From positions 1 to 64,000 of the forward strand of contig NZ_FONL01000001.1 in NCBI RefSeq assembly GCF_900112895.1: 64,000 nt of DNA, read 5' to 3'. This DNA comes from Succiniclasticum ruminis DSM 9236 (lineage in GTDB: Bacteria > Bacillota > Negativicutes > Acidaminococcales > Acidaminococcaceae). A program made the position numbers and the translations under genes. The notes beneath the pieces are model-generated. The model was not told the DNA's origin. It was given only the letters and a program-made list of their open reading frames with translations, and ran no database searches. Below, piece by piece: positions 1 to 9,000 of this stretch. Position 1 is the stretch's first letter; each line of letters opens with the position of its first letter.

Positions 1-1793
1 TTACGGCGACCATTGAGACGGATGGCATGACCGTTCCCACGGTGAATCCCGGAAAACATATCGATATCCTCCAAAGCGATACGGACCATTTCTTTGCCGG
101 CGCAGCCATCAACGGGGCTAACGCATACAAGACAACGCCGTTTACGGAACAGGATACGGCGCAAAGCGTGACGGTAGCAGGAACCCAGAGTAAAGGCGTG
201 ACCCTGAATTCCGAAAAGAAGCATATCATCTACGCCGTGAGTACGAAAGATGTGAATACCGTCACCTTTGGTAAGGCGGACTTTGTGAAGGACGCTGTAC
301 TGCTGGACCGCAGCGGCGCGGAGTATAATTATGCACCGGTAACGGCGTTAGGCACAGATGGCTTTAACGTTACCTATGCCGCGCCGGAAACGGTAACGGC
401 AGGAGAATCCATGACGCTGCTGAAGGCGAATGCAACGCTGAAAGAGATGGCGGCGCTGACAAAAGAGACGGCTTACAGTTTCGCACCGCTTTCCGGCGTG
501 ACGATTGACGCGAGCATCACCGGCAGTCTTACCACCAGCAAGGGCATGGTGACCTACACGCCTTCGGCGAACCGGGCATCGAAACTGACCTTTGGCAGCG
601 TGGCGTGGGATGAAAGCAAACCGTTGCTGACCCGTCCGGCCAACATCACCTTCGCAGGGGCGGACGTGGATACTTCGAAAATCAGCTTTACCGGCGTTAC
701 CTCGCTGGAAGCAGACAAAAAGATGACGCTGGTTGCTGATTTCGGCGACAGCGTGGGAACCGTCACCGGCACTACGTACAAGATAGGTACAGGATTTGTA
801 GGCGAAGGTTCGGCAGAGATCTCCGGAGACGACCTGATCTTTAAGACGAAGAGAGGAGCCAAAATTTCTGATGAGACCCACAACGCCGTAATGGCTATGG
901 AAGCGGGTATGGCAACATTGGTTGCGGGTACTGAACACCTGGGCAACGTAATGGACGGGCTGGGCCAGGCGGCCAACGCGGGTACGGACGGCACATCCAC
1001 CGCGGCCTCCGTGGGCGGCGAATCTTCCCGTTACAAGACAGGAAGCCATGTGAATACCCGCAGTTGGAACGCGGCAGTAGCAGTAGGCCGGAATAATGAG
1101 ACAAAGAAAGGCAGTCTGGAATATGGCATCTTCGGGGAATACGGCAAAGGCAGTTACACCCTCCACAGCGATGCGGGCCGGGGGGATGGCGACGGCCATT
1201 ACGCAGGCGGCGGTCTCCTGGCCAGGTGGACGAATAAACACAATGTGTACACCGAGGCCAGCTTCCGTCTGGGGCGCATGAGCGACACCGCTTCCGATAT
1301 CCTGCACGACGTGGCAGACAACAGATACGGCTATGATGTACATGCCAATTATTTCGGTGCCCATGTAGGAATTGGTCTGGTGACCAATTACAGAAACGGC
1401 AGACGTCTGGACGTGTACGGGAAGTATTTCTATACAAGACGGGAGGGCGTAAGCTTTGACGCAGGCGCGGATCATTATGACCTGGACAGCGTATCCAGCA
1501 GCCTATTGCGTATTGGTGCCCGCTACGGTACTACGGTAAAGAGGTGGAACTGGTACAGCGGACTGGCGTTTGAATACGAGTTCGACGGCAAATCGGAAGG
1601 CACGGTAAGTACCGGAGGCAACAGCGCGGCAATCCGCGCGGCCAGCGTGAAAGGCGGCAGCGTCCGGGGTGAGATCGGCCTGCGTATGGACGCCACGAAG
1701 GACAACCCCTGGAAAGCAGATATTGCTATCTACGGATACGGCGGTAAACACCAGGGCTTCGGCGGCAACGTGACCGTGGCCTATACGTTCTGA
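1..1793 (+). CDS. Autotransporter-type outer membrane protein, C-terminal part
   Basis: The reading frame is open from the window edge, so the N-terminus (signal peptide and most of the passenger) lies upstream; about 597 residues are visible. The first ~300 residues are Thr/Val/Gly-rich, without cysteine, and look like beta-helical passenger. The last ~260 residues show the alternating aromatic/glycine pattern of an autotransporter beta-barrel and end in VTVAYTF, the C-terminal aromatic signature recognised by the outer-membrane BAM machinery. The protein therefore probably sits in the outer membrane with its passenger exposed or released. The passenger substrate or ligand cannot be read from this part. 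A radical SAM gene follows after 36 bases on the same strand. Confidence 0.8.
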   Translation, partial: TATIETDGMTVPTVNPGKHIDILQSDTDHFFAGAAINGANAYKTTPFTEQDTAQSVTVAGTQSKGVTLNSEKKHIIYAVSTKDVNTVTFGKADFVKDAVLLDRSGAEYNYAPVTALGTDGFNVTYAAPETVTAGESMTLLKANATLKEMAALTKETAYSFAPLSGVTIDASITGSLTTSKGMVTYTPSANRASKLTFGSVAWDESKPLLTRPANITFAGADVDTSKISFTGVTSLEADKKMTLVADFGDSVGTVTGTTYKIGTGFVGEGSAEISGDDLIFKTKRGAKISDETHNAVMAMEAGMATLVAGTEHLGNVMDGLGQAANAGTDGTSTAASVGGESSRYKTGSHVNTRSWNAAVAVGRNNETKKGSLEYGIFGEYGKGSYTLHSDAGRGDGDGHYAGGGLLARWTNKHNVYTEASFRLGRMSDTASDILHDVADNRYGYDVHANYFGAHVGIGLVTNYRNGRRLDVYGKYFYTRREGVSFDAGADHYDLDSVSSSLLRIGARYGTTVKRWNWYSGLAFEYEFDGKSEGTVSTGGNSAAIRAASVKGGSVRGEIGLRMDATKDNPWKADIAIYGYGGKHQGFGGNVTVAYTF

Positions 1794-1829
1794 TAATGAG
1801 TCGTTTAAAAGGAAAGGAAGTCATCCATT

Positions 1830-2723
1830 ATGTTATGTTACGTTTGCCCTCACCGCTGCGGAGTTGACCGTCCTGTCAGCATCAACGATACCGACGGCAT
1901 GTTCGGCTGCTGCGGCGTGGGAATCCTGCCTGTTGTTTCCCGGGCCGGTGTCCATATGTGGGAAGAGCCCTGTCTCAGCGGTACGCGGGGAGCCGGTACC
2001 GTGTTCTTCACCGGTTGCAATCTGCACTGTTGTTATTGCCAGAATTACGAGATCAGTTGCCTTAACAAGGGGAAAGAAATCTCCGTGGCACGACTGAAAG
2101 AAATCTATCACGAACTGATTGCCAAGGGCGTACACAACATTGATCTGGTCACCCCTACACATTTCGCTTATTCCATCCTGCAAAGCCTGGAAGAAAAGCT
2201 GCCGGTTCCCGTGGTATACAATACCAGTGGTTTTGAAGCTACGGACACGCTGCTGAAATTCGAAGGAAAGATACAGATCTGGCTGCCGGACCTGAAGTAC
2301 AGCGACGATATGCTGGCACTGAAATACAGCAACGCATACGATTACTGGAACATCACCCGGAAAGCCATTCTGGAAATGTTCCGGCAGGCCGGCCCCTACA
2401 AACTGGACGCAGACGGCATCATGCAGAGCGGCGTAATAATCCGCCACCTGGTATTGCCGGGTTTTATGGACAACACGAAACGCGTCATTGACTGGGTGGC
2501 TCAGACCTTTAAACCCGGAGATGTGATGTTCAGCCTCATGCACCAGTATATACCCTGCGGCCGTGCGTCAGAATACCCGGAGTTAAACCGCAAGGTTACT
2601 ATGGAAGAGTACAAAGAAGTGGAAGATTATCTCTTTGCCAGTGGCATTGAAGACGGCTTCGTGCAGGAAGAAGACTCTGCCTGCGGCGAGTTTATCCCCT
2701 GTTTTGACGGAACCGGAGTGTAA
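1830..2723 (+). CDS. Radical SAM protein, PflX-like (COG1313 type)
   Basis: The 297-residue protein has a cysteine-rich N-terminus (CYVCPHRCGVDR, then GCCG) followed by the radical SAM cluster motif CNLHCCYC near residue 66 (CX3CX2C), which would bind a 4Fe-4S cluster and S-adenosylmethionine. The arrangement resembles the PflX family of pyruvate formate-lyase-activase-like proteins, whose target is generally unknown. The start has a purine-rich ribosome site (GGAAAGGAAG) about 9 bases upstream. It is cytosolic, with no signal peptide. Its closest relative in this window is the AmmeMemoRadiSam enzyme at 44.6 kb. A terminator hairpin overlaps its stop codon, so it is not co-transcribed with nagB. 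The substrate is not predicted. Confidence 0.85.
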   Translation: MLCYVCPHRCGVDRPVSINDTDGMFGCCGVGILPVVSRAGVHMWEEPCLSGTRGAGTVFFTGCNLHCCYCQNYEISCLNKGKEISVARLKEIYHELIAKGVHNIDLVTPTHFAYSILQSLEEKLPVPVVYNTSGFEATDTLLKFEGKIQIWLPDLKYSDDMLALKYSNAYDYWNITRKAILEMFRQAGPYKLDADGIMQSGVIIRHLVLPGFMDNTKRVIDWVAQTFKPGDVMFSLMHQYIPCGRASEYPELNRKVTMEEYKEVEDYLFASGIEDGFVQEEDSACGEFIPCFDGTGV

Positions 2724-2736
2724 TGCTCCGGTTTTT
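2711..2736 (+). terminator. Rho-independent terminator overlapping a stop codon
   Basis: AACCGGAG pairs with CTCCGGTT around a 7-base loop that contains the TAA stop of the radical SAM gene, and a T run follows. It ends the upstream transcript before the nagB promoter. Confidence 0.8.
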
Positions 2737-2794
2737 CGCTTCAGAGAGTACCTTCGGAAAGTTTTGAAATGTTTGTAAAAACAGTGATTTTTCA

Positions 2795-2823
2795 TTGACT
2801 ACATTGCGATTTCTTACTATAAT
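2795..2823 (+). promoter_or_regulatory. Sigma-A promoter of the nagB operon
   Basis: TTGACT and TATAAT are separated by exactly 17 bases. Transcription should begin near 2830, giving a leader of about 320 nt that carries the glmS-type ribozyme. The leader before the cleavage site holds two further hairpins: GGAACC/GGTTCC (2862-2913) and GAATCTC/GAGATTC (2921-2956). Confidence 0.85.
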
Positions 2824-2960
2824 TAGTAGTGGTTTGTATGTTACCATTCAACATATAGTTTTGGAACCATTGCAGTGTTTCTGACAGAATCATTGCCTGA
2901 CCAGGTTCCTTAACAGTAAATGGAATCTCTGACCGGGGAGGATAAGCAGGAGATTCTATA

Positions 2961-3088
2961 GCGCCAGGCCCTGAACGGGTGACGAGGAATGGCAGTTGTC
3001 GAAAGACTCGGCGGATGCTGCCACGGCGTACAGTGCGTCGTGAAAGGGAAAGCAAAAAGCGGAATCAAAACCGTAACAGAGGTTCCCT
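2961..3088 (+). promoter_or_regulatory. glmS ribozyme: glmS ribozyme (glucosamine-6-phosphate-responsive self-cleaving leader)
   Basis: The conserved core is readable in order. The cleavage context A|GCGCCAGG is at 2960/2961. TGACGAGGA follows at about 2980. P2.1-like arms GGCAG and CTGCC flank the hallmark stretch TCGAAAGACTCGGCGGATG. A P3-like hairpin (ACGGCG...CGTCGT) comes next, then a P4-like stem GGGAA (3046-3050) with TTCCC (3083-3087) enclosing CGG/CCG. In known members glucosamine-6-phosphate is the cofactor for 5' self-cleavage, which leads to mRNA decay. Here the element lies 60 bases before nagB, not glmS. Base pairing was judged by eye. Confidence 0.93.
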
Positions 3089-3148
3089 CATCACTGACAG
3101 AAGTTACTAAATTATTAAACCGTAAAAGGACAAAAGGAGAATGAAATA

Positions 3149-3952
3149 ATGAGAGTCGTTATTCAGGATAATTATGAAAAAATGTGCCTCTGGGCCGCTA
3201 ACTATATCGCAAAACGCATCAAAGAACACAACGCCGGTCCCGAAAAGGACCGCCCGTTTGTACTGGGTCTGCCCACCGGTTCTTCCCCCATCGGCGTGTA
3301 CAGGGAACTGGCCCGCATGAACAAGGCCGGAGAGCTGAGCTTTGCCAATGTGGTGACTTTCAACATGGACGAATATCTGGGCCTGCCCCACGAACATGAC
3401 CAGTCTTACTGGTACTTCATGCACGACAATTTCTTTAACCACCTGGTGGACATGAAACCGGAGAACATCAACATCCTCAACGGTATGACCACCGACCCGG
3501 TGAAAGAATGCGCGGATTACGAAGCCAAGATTGCTTCCTACGGCGGTATCGACCTGTTCATGGGCGGCATCGGCGTGGACGGTCACATCGCTTTCAATGA
3601 GCCTTTCACCAGCCTGGCTTCCCGTACCGGTCTGCGGAATCTGACCACGGACACCCGTATCGTCAACTCCCGTTTCTTCGGCAACGATCCGGAAAAGGTT
3701 CCGTCCCTGGCTCTGTCTGTCGGTGTTGGCACCGTTACGGATTCCAAAGAGGTGCTGATCCTGATCAACGGCCATAACAAAGCCAGAGCCCTGGCCGCTA
3801 CCGTAGAAGGCAGTATGTCCCACAAATGGACCTGCAGCGCCCTGCAGATGCACAACGGCGCCATCATCGCCTGCGATGAAGCAGCCTGCGGCGAATTGAC
3901 TGTAGATACCTACAAATATTTCCTGGATATCGAAAAGAAGGAGAGATTGTAA
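3149..3952 (+). CDS. nagB: Glucosamine-6-phosphate deaminase
   Basis: The enzyme interconverts glucosamine-6-phosphate and fructose-6-phosphate plus ammonia. At 267 residues it matches the usual length of the hexameric family. Visible signatures are the phosphate-binding LGLPTGSSP (about residue 40), the catalytic-acid segment FNMDEYLGL (about 70) and [14 protein letters not shown] (about 135). The start has AAAGGAGA 8 bases upstream. It is first in an operon with a beta-helix acyltransferase and glmM, which are biosynthetic amino-sugar genes, and it follows a glmS-type ribozyme. That context suggests the reverse, aminating direction rather than only catabolism; this is inference. No nagA or GlcNAc transporter is adjacent. 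Confidence 0.95.
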   Translation: MRVVIQDNYEKMCLWAANYIAKRIKEHNAGPEKDRPFVLGLPTGSSPIGVYRELARMNKAGELSFANVVTFNMDEYLGLPHEHDQSYWYFMHDNFFNHLVDMKPENINILNGMTTDPVKECADYEAKIASYGGIDLFMGGIGVDGHIAFNEPFTSLASRTGLRNLTTDTRIVNSRFFGNDPEKVPSLALSVGVGTVTDSKEVLILINGHNKARALAATVEGSMSHKWTCSALQMHNGAIIACDEAACGELTVDTYKYFLDIEKKERL

Positions 3953-3955
3953 TTC

Positions 3956-4618
3956 ATGTATACCATTACCGATCTGTATGATCTGGATCATACCCTGGCT
4001 GCCGATTATCTGAAAGGCTTCACCTATCCCTGGGAAGCCCTGAAAGGCATCAAGGAACTGATCCTGAAGCTGGGTCCCACTCTGGGCGCTGATTATGAAG
4101 AGGTAAAGCCCCAGGTCTGGGTGCACAAAACCGCAACCGTCTTCCCTACCGCTTACCTGGGCGCGCCCTGCATCATCGGGCCCAACACGGAAGTCCGTCA
4201 CGGTGCTTTTATCCGTGGTACCGCGTTAGTCGGTGCGGACTGCGTAGTGGGCAACTCCGTGGAATTGAAAAATGTAATTTTATTTGATCACGTACAGACT
4301 CCCCATTACAATTATGTCGGCGACAGCATCCTGGGCTATTACAGCCACATGGGCGCCGGCAGCATAACCAGTAACGTAAAGGCAGATAAAAAGCTTGTTA
4401 TCGTCCACAACGGGACGGAACAGATTGAAACCGGCATCAAAAAGTTCGGTGCCATGCTGGGTGATCATGTGGAAGTTGGCTGCAATGCGGTTATGAATCC
4501 GGGCACGGTCATCGGCCGGAACAGCAATGTCTATCCCACCTCCTGTGTGAGAGGCGTTGTACCTGCTGATTCCATCTGGAAGAACAACGGGGAAATCATC
4601 CATAAGGGGGAAATGTAA
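3956..4618 (+). CDS. Left-handed beta-helix acyltransferase, GlmU C-terminal-like
   Basis: The 220-residue protein has an alpha-helical N-terminal stretch of ~60 residues and then hexapeptide-repeat sequence (for example IIGPNTEVRHGAFIRG and HVEVGCNAVMNPGTVIG), typical of trimeric left-handed beta-helix acyltransferases. It resembles proteins often labelled UDP-N-acetylglucosamine pyrophosphorylase in Firmicutes, but no nucleotidyltransferase domain is present (no LAAGxGTRM motif). A glucosamine-1-phosphate N-acetyltransferase role fits its place between nagB (3-base gap) and glmM (1-base gap), although the acceptor is not proven. It carries NVKADKK and HNGTEQIETGIKKFGAMLGD segments like those around the GlmU active site. 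Confidence 0.8.
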   Translation: MYTITDLYDLDHTLAADYLKGFTYPWEALKGIKELILKLGPTLGADYEEVKPQVWVHKTATVFPTAYLGAPCIIGPNTEVRHGAFIRGTALVGADCVVGNSVELKNVILFDHVQTPHYNYVGDSILGYYSHMGAGSITSNVKADKKLVIVHNGTEQIETGIKKFGAMLGDHVEVGCNAVMNPGTVIGRNSNVYPTSCVRGVVPADSIWKNNGEIIHKGEM

Positions 4619-4619
4619 C

Positions 4620-5966
4620 ATGGGTAAATATTTCGGTACAGACGGCTTCCGCGGCGAAGCCAATAAAGACCTGACCTTTGAACATGCGGTAAAAATCGGC
4701 CGTTTCCTGGGCTGGTACTACGGCGCCAGACTGGGCAAAAAGGCCAAAATCGTTATCGGTAAAGATACCCGCCGCAGTTCTTACATGTTTGAATCGGCCC
4801 TGTGCACGGGCCTGGTAGCATCCGGTGCGGATGCCTACATCATGCATGTGACTACTACGCCCTCCGTAGCTTACATCACCCGGGTGGATGATTTTGACTG
4901 CGGTATCATGATTTCCGCCTCCCACAACCCGTTCTATGATAACGGCATCAAACTGCTGAACAGCAACGGCGAAAAGATGGACGAAGAAACCATCCTGAAA
5001 GTGGAAGACTATATTGACGGGAAGCTCGAAGTTCCCATGGCGGAACGTGCCGCCATCGGCCGCACGGTGGATTACGTGGCAGGCCGCAACCGTTACATCG
5101 GTTACCTGATTTCCCTGTCCAAATTCAGCTTCAAAAATGTGAAAGTAGGCCTGGATGTGGCCAACGGCGCTGCCTGGCAGATTGCCAAAGCGGTGTTTGA
5201 CGCCCTGGGAGCCAAAGTATATGTGATCAACAACCAGCCGGACGGCTGCAACATCAACACGGACTGCGGCAGCACCCATATCGAACACCTGCAGAAGTTC
5301 GTAGTGGATAACAAGCTGGACATCGGCTTTGCCTTCGACGGCGACGCAGACCGCTGCCTGTGCGTGGATGAAAAAGGCAACGTAGTCACCGGTGACCACA
5401 CCCTGTACATCTATGGCCTGTACATGAAAGAACGGGGCAAGCTGCTGAACAACAAAGTGGTGACAACCATCATGTCCAACTTCGGTCTGTACAAAGCACT
5501 GGATAAGGTGGGCATCGAATACGAAAAGACCAAAGTCGGCGATAAATATGTATATGAAAACATGGTAAATACCGGCAACCGCATCGGCGGCGAACAGTCC
5601 GGCCACACCATCTTCATCAAATACGCCACTACCGGCGACGGCATCCTCACTTCCCTGAAGCTGATGGAAGTTATGCTGGCCAAAGAAAAGCCCATGAGCG
5701 AACTGGCAGCGCCTGTTGTGTTCTATCCGCAGGTACTGAAGAATGTAAAAGTCAAGAGCAAACCGGATGCCCAGAACGATCCGGACGTACAGGCAGCCGT
5801 TGCCAAAGTGGCAGAAGCTCTTGGAGACACCGGCCGCATCCTGGTACGGGAAAGCGGTACCGAACCGGTCATCCGCGTCATGGTGGAAGCGGAAAGCGAT
5901 GAGGTCTGCGAGAAATACGTGGATGAAGTTATCGAAGTTATTAAAGCCAAAGGACACATTGCGTAA
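4620..5966 (+). CDS. glmM: Phosphoglucosamine mutase
   Basis: This enzyme converts glucosamine-6-phosphate to glucosamine-1-phosphate for UDP-GlcNAc, peptidoglycan and LPS synthesis. The 448-residue protein begins MGKYFGTDGFRGEAN, has the phosphoserine loop ISASHNPFYDNGIK (about residue 100), the metal loop DGDADR (about 240) and the C-terminal phosphate-binding RESGTEPVIRVM. The start at 4620 is preferred over an in-frame upstream ATG because it carries AAGGGGG at the right spacing and lies just after the previous stop. It is last in the nagB operon and is followed by a strong terminator. Its substrate is the ligand of the leader ribozyme. Confidence 0.96.
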   Translation: MGKYFGTDGFRGEANKDLTFEHAVKIGRFLGWYYGARLGKKAKIVIGKDTRRSSYMFESALCTGLVASGADAYIMHVTTTPSVAYITRVDDFDCGIMISASHNPFYDNGIKLLNSNGEKMDEETILKVEDYIDGKLEVPMAERAAIGRTVDYVAGRNRYIGYLISLSKFSFKNVKVGLDVANGAAWQIAKAVFDALGAKVYVINNQPDGCNINTDCGSTHIEHLQKFVVDNKLDIGFAFDGDADRCLCVDEKGNVVTGDHTLYIYGLYMKERGKLLNNKVVTTIMSNFGLYKALDKVGIEYEKTKVGDKYVYENMVNTGNRIGGEQSGHTIFIKYATTGDGILTSLKLMEVMLAKEKPMSELAAPVVFYPQVLKNVKVKSKPDAQNDPDVQAAVAKVAEALGDTGRILVRESGTEPVIRVMVEAESDEVCEKYVDEVIEVIKAKGHIA

Positions 5967-5986
5967 AGGAATCTTACAAAAATATA

Positions 5987-6015
5987 GAGGCTGGACAAAA
6001 GTCCAGCCTCTTTTT
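5987..6015. terminator. Bidirectional terminator between glmM and the RND pump
   Basis: GAGGCTGGAC pairs perfectly with GTCCAGCCTC around an AAAA loop. T runs follow on the + strand and A-rich sequence precedes, so it can stop both convergent transcripts. Confidence 0.9.
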
Positions 6016-6038
6016 AATTATAAATGTTGTAAATCTTC

Positions 6039-9000
6039 TTATTCCTCATTGCCTATCTTAAACACCATGCAGTAAACAACGGGCAAAACAATCAATGTAA
6101 TCAGCGTAGCCACGGTAAGCCCGCTGGAAATGGCTATAGCAAGTCCGCGCCAGAAGGCGCTGGGGAACATGGGAATCAGCCCCAGAACAGTAGTAAGGGC
6201 TGTCAGCATAATGGGACGAAACCTCACCACCGCAGATTCTTTTACAGCTTTCAGCGGAGGCATTCCGGCCGCCAGGTGCTGGTCGATCTGATCTACCAGC
6301 ACAGTAGCGTTTCGGATGACCGTACCGATTAGGGCCAGGGCCCCTACCACCGCCATTATGCCAAGGGGTGTATTAAAGAGGAACAGCCCCAGGAAGACAC
6401 CGATAATACCCAGTGGCGCAGTACACAGTACCACAAAAACTTTTTTCACGTCCATCAGCATCAACATCAACAGCACCAGCATGATGACGAGCATTATGGG
6501 AACCGGCCCCAAAATAGAGCGTAGAGAATTGGCGCTCTTTTCCGACGGACCGTCCAGCTCGATGCTGACGCCCGCAGGCAGGTTTTTCCGCAGTTCTTTG
6601 GCCTGTTCCATTATTTGTTCCGCAACGTCGTTTCCGGTTACGCCGTCAATGATACCGGCGTTGACCGTAATGGTAGGAAGCAAGTTTCGCCGCCAGATCA
6701 TGCCGTCTTCTTTTTCATAACTCAGATATGCCACCTGGTTCAGCTGCACTGCGCCTCTGGCAGTGGGTATGCTCATAGCTCCCAGGTCGCTGATATTCTC
6801 ATGGTTCCTGGGTTCCAAACGGAAGACCATGTCGATGGCCTGATCCCCTTCATAGTACTGACTCACGGTGTAACCGCTGATTTCCGCATACAGAGCGGAA
6901 GCTACTGTCTTGCGTGTCAGTCCCATCTGCCGCAACTTGTCATCATCCAGTTCCACCTTCACGGCAGGAGCTTTTTCCATCCAGTCATACCGCACCATGG
7001 TAACATTCTTGTTCTGCAGCATAATCTGTTTCAGCTGCCCCGCATATTCTTTTGCCTGGGCATCTGTTAATGCACGGACGCGAATCATGACCGGGTATGG
7101 TGTAGGCGGACCAAGGGGAATAGATCGGGAATAACTCTGCACATTGGGAAGCTGTTCTTCCACCATAGTTTTAATCTTCTTTTCCAGCGCCATCCGGGAT
7201 TGCAGGTCTTCGGCCACTACCACCAGCTGGGCGTAATTATCACGGGGTTGCACCGGATCCAGTACCAAAACAAAACGTGGACTGCTTTTCCCAACGTACG
7301 TTGAAATACTGGCTACGCCTTTTTCTTTCATTACCAGCTGCGTCAGCTTTTTCGCCGCCTCGTCACTGGCCTGCAAGCTGGAGCCTTCGGGCAGGTTCAG
7401 CTCCACCAGCAGTTCCGGCCGCACAGATGCCGGGAAAAACTCCCGTTTCAGAAGTTTACTGAGCAGCAGCGACCCACAGAAAATGCAGACCGTAATGATA
7501 AGAACGGCAACGCGGTGCTTGAGCGCCCAGTCCAGTAATTCCCTGAACACGCCGTAAAACCCGCTTTCGTATTCCAGGCTTTTGTTTTCGTTCCCTTCTG
7601 TTACGCCCGTCTTTTTTTTATCATTATTTAAATCGGGTGGCACAAGCCAGGCGTGGGCCAGGGCAGGCGCTACCGTAGCCGATACCAGCCAACTGCTCAT
7701 CAGGGTAACAGTGATTACGGCAAACAGGCTGCCGGCATATTCCCCTACATTAGATTTGGCAAAAGCAATGGGCATAAAGCTGACGCAGGTAATCATAGTC
7801 CCGGTCAGCAACGGCCTGGCGCAACTTTCAAAGGCAAAAGAGCAGGCCCTGATCCGATCCCATCCCTCATTGATCTTGGTTTCAATCATTTCCACCACGA
7901 CCACGGAATCATCCACCAGCATCCCAAGAGAAACAATCAGAGCGCCGAGGGACAGCTTATGTAAATCTATGCCCAGCAGGAACATGCCAGCCATGCTGCA
8001 CATCAGCACCAGCGGTATGCAGGCGGAAATCACATATCCGCTCTGCCGGCCCAGGGTCATCAGACTTACCACGAGTACGATCATGATAGCTTCGATCAGG
8101 CTTTCCATAAATTCACTGATGGAATTTTTTACCACCTGGGGCTGATTGAGCACCTGGTTGAGTTCAAAACCAAGGGGCAGGCCTTTGCGGATCTCCCTGC
8201 ATTTTTTATCCAGGTTTTCTCCCAGCGTTAAGTTGTTTCCTCCGTCTACCATGGAGATTGCAATTCCTACCGCGGGCTTTCCGTTAAAATACATCTTCGG
8301 TTCTGCCGGATCCGCGTAATCACGCTTTACAGCCGCCACGTCGCCCAACCGCAGGGTGCGCCCGTTGCCACTGATGGGAAGATTTTCTATATTTTTTACC
8401 GTATCCGGTATGCCTGTAAGACGCAGGTACACGTTGCTTTGATCATCGTGCTTCATGGCCGCCGGGGCAACGGATGTTTCCGCCTGGATGACCGCGGCGA
8501 GCTGATCCACGCTCATGCCCAGCTGGGACAGCTTGGCGTTATCCAGCTGGATATAGATTTTTTCAGGCTGAACCCCCAGCAGTTCCACTTTTTTTACGTC
8601 CGGCACCAACACAAACTGATCCTTGATCCGGCTGGCCACCTTCCGCATCTCTTCATAGGAAAAGCTGTCGGAGGTGATTGCGTAGACGTTCCCGAATACG
8701 TCATCAAAGTGGTCGTTGAAAAACGGCCCGTACAAATCGGAAGGCAGTGTGCGCCTGCCGTCGTTCACCAGGTTCCGTACTTCCTGCCAGCGCAGCCGTG
8801 TGGTTTCCGGGGAAACAGAGTCCTTCAGGTATACGTTGACTACACAGGTCCCGGGGCGCGAGTAACTGGTAATATAGTCCACGTCTGGCACGGTCTGTAT
8901 GATTTTTTCGATTTTATCGGTAACCTGCATCTCCATCTGCTTCGCAGTAGCTCCAGGCCAGGCAGCGGATACCACCATCTGCTTGACAGTAAAATTCGGA

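Noticed and set aside
348-1475. Long minus-strand open frame (375 codons) opposite the autotransporter gene
   Set aside because: It is an antisense shadow of a GC-rich coding gene: no ribosome site, odd composition, and the plus-strand product has clear barrel features.
4596-5957. 453-codon minus-strand frame opposite glmM
   Set aside because: Composition is His/Phe/Val-rich with no recognisable motif; glmM on the other strand is unambiguous.
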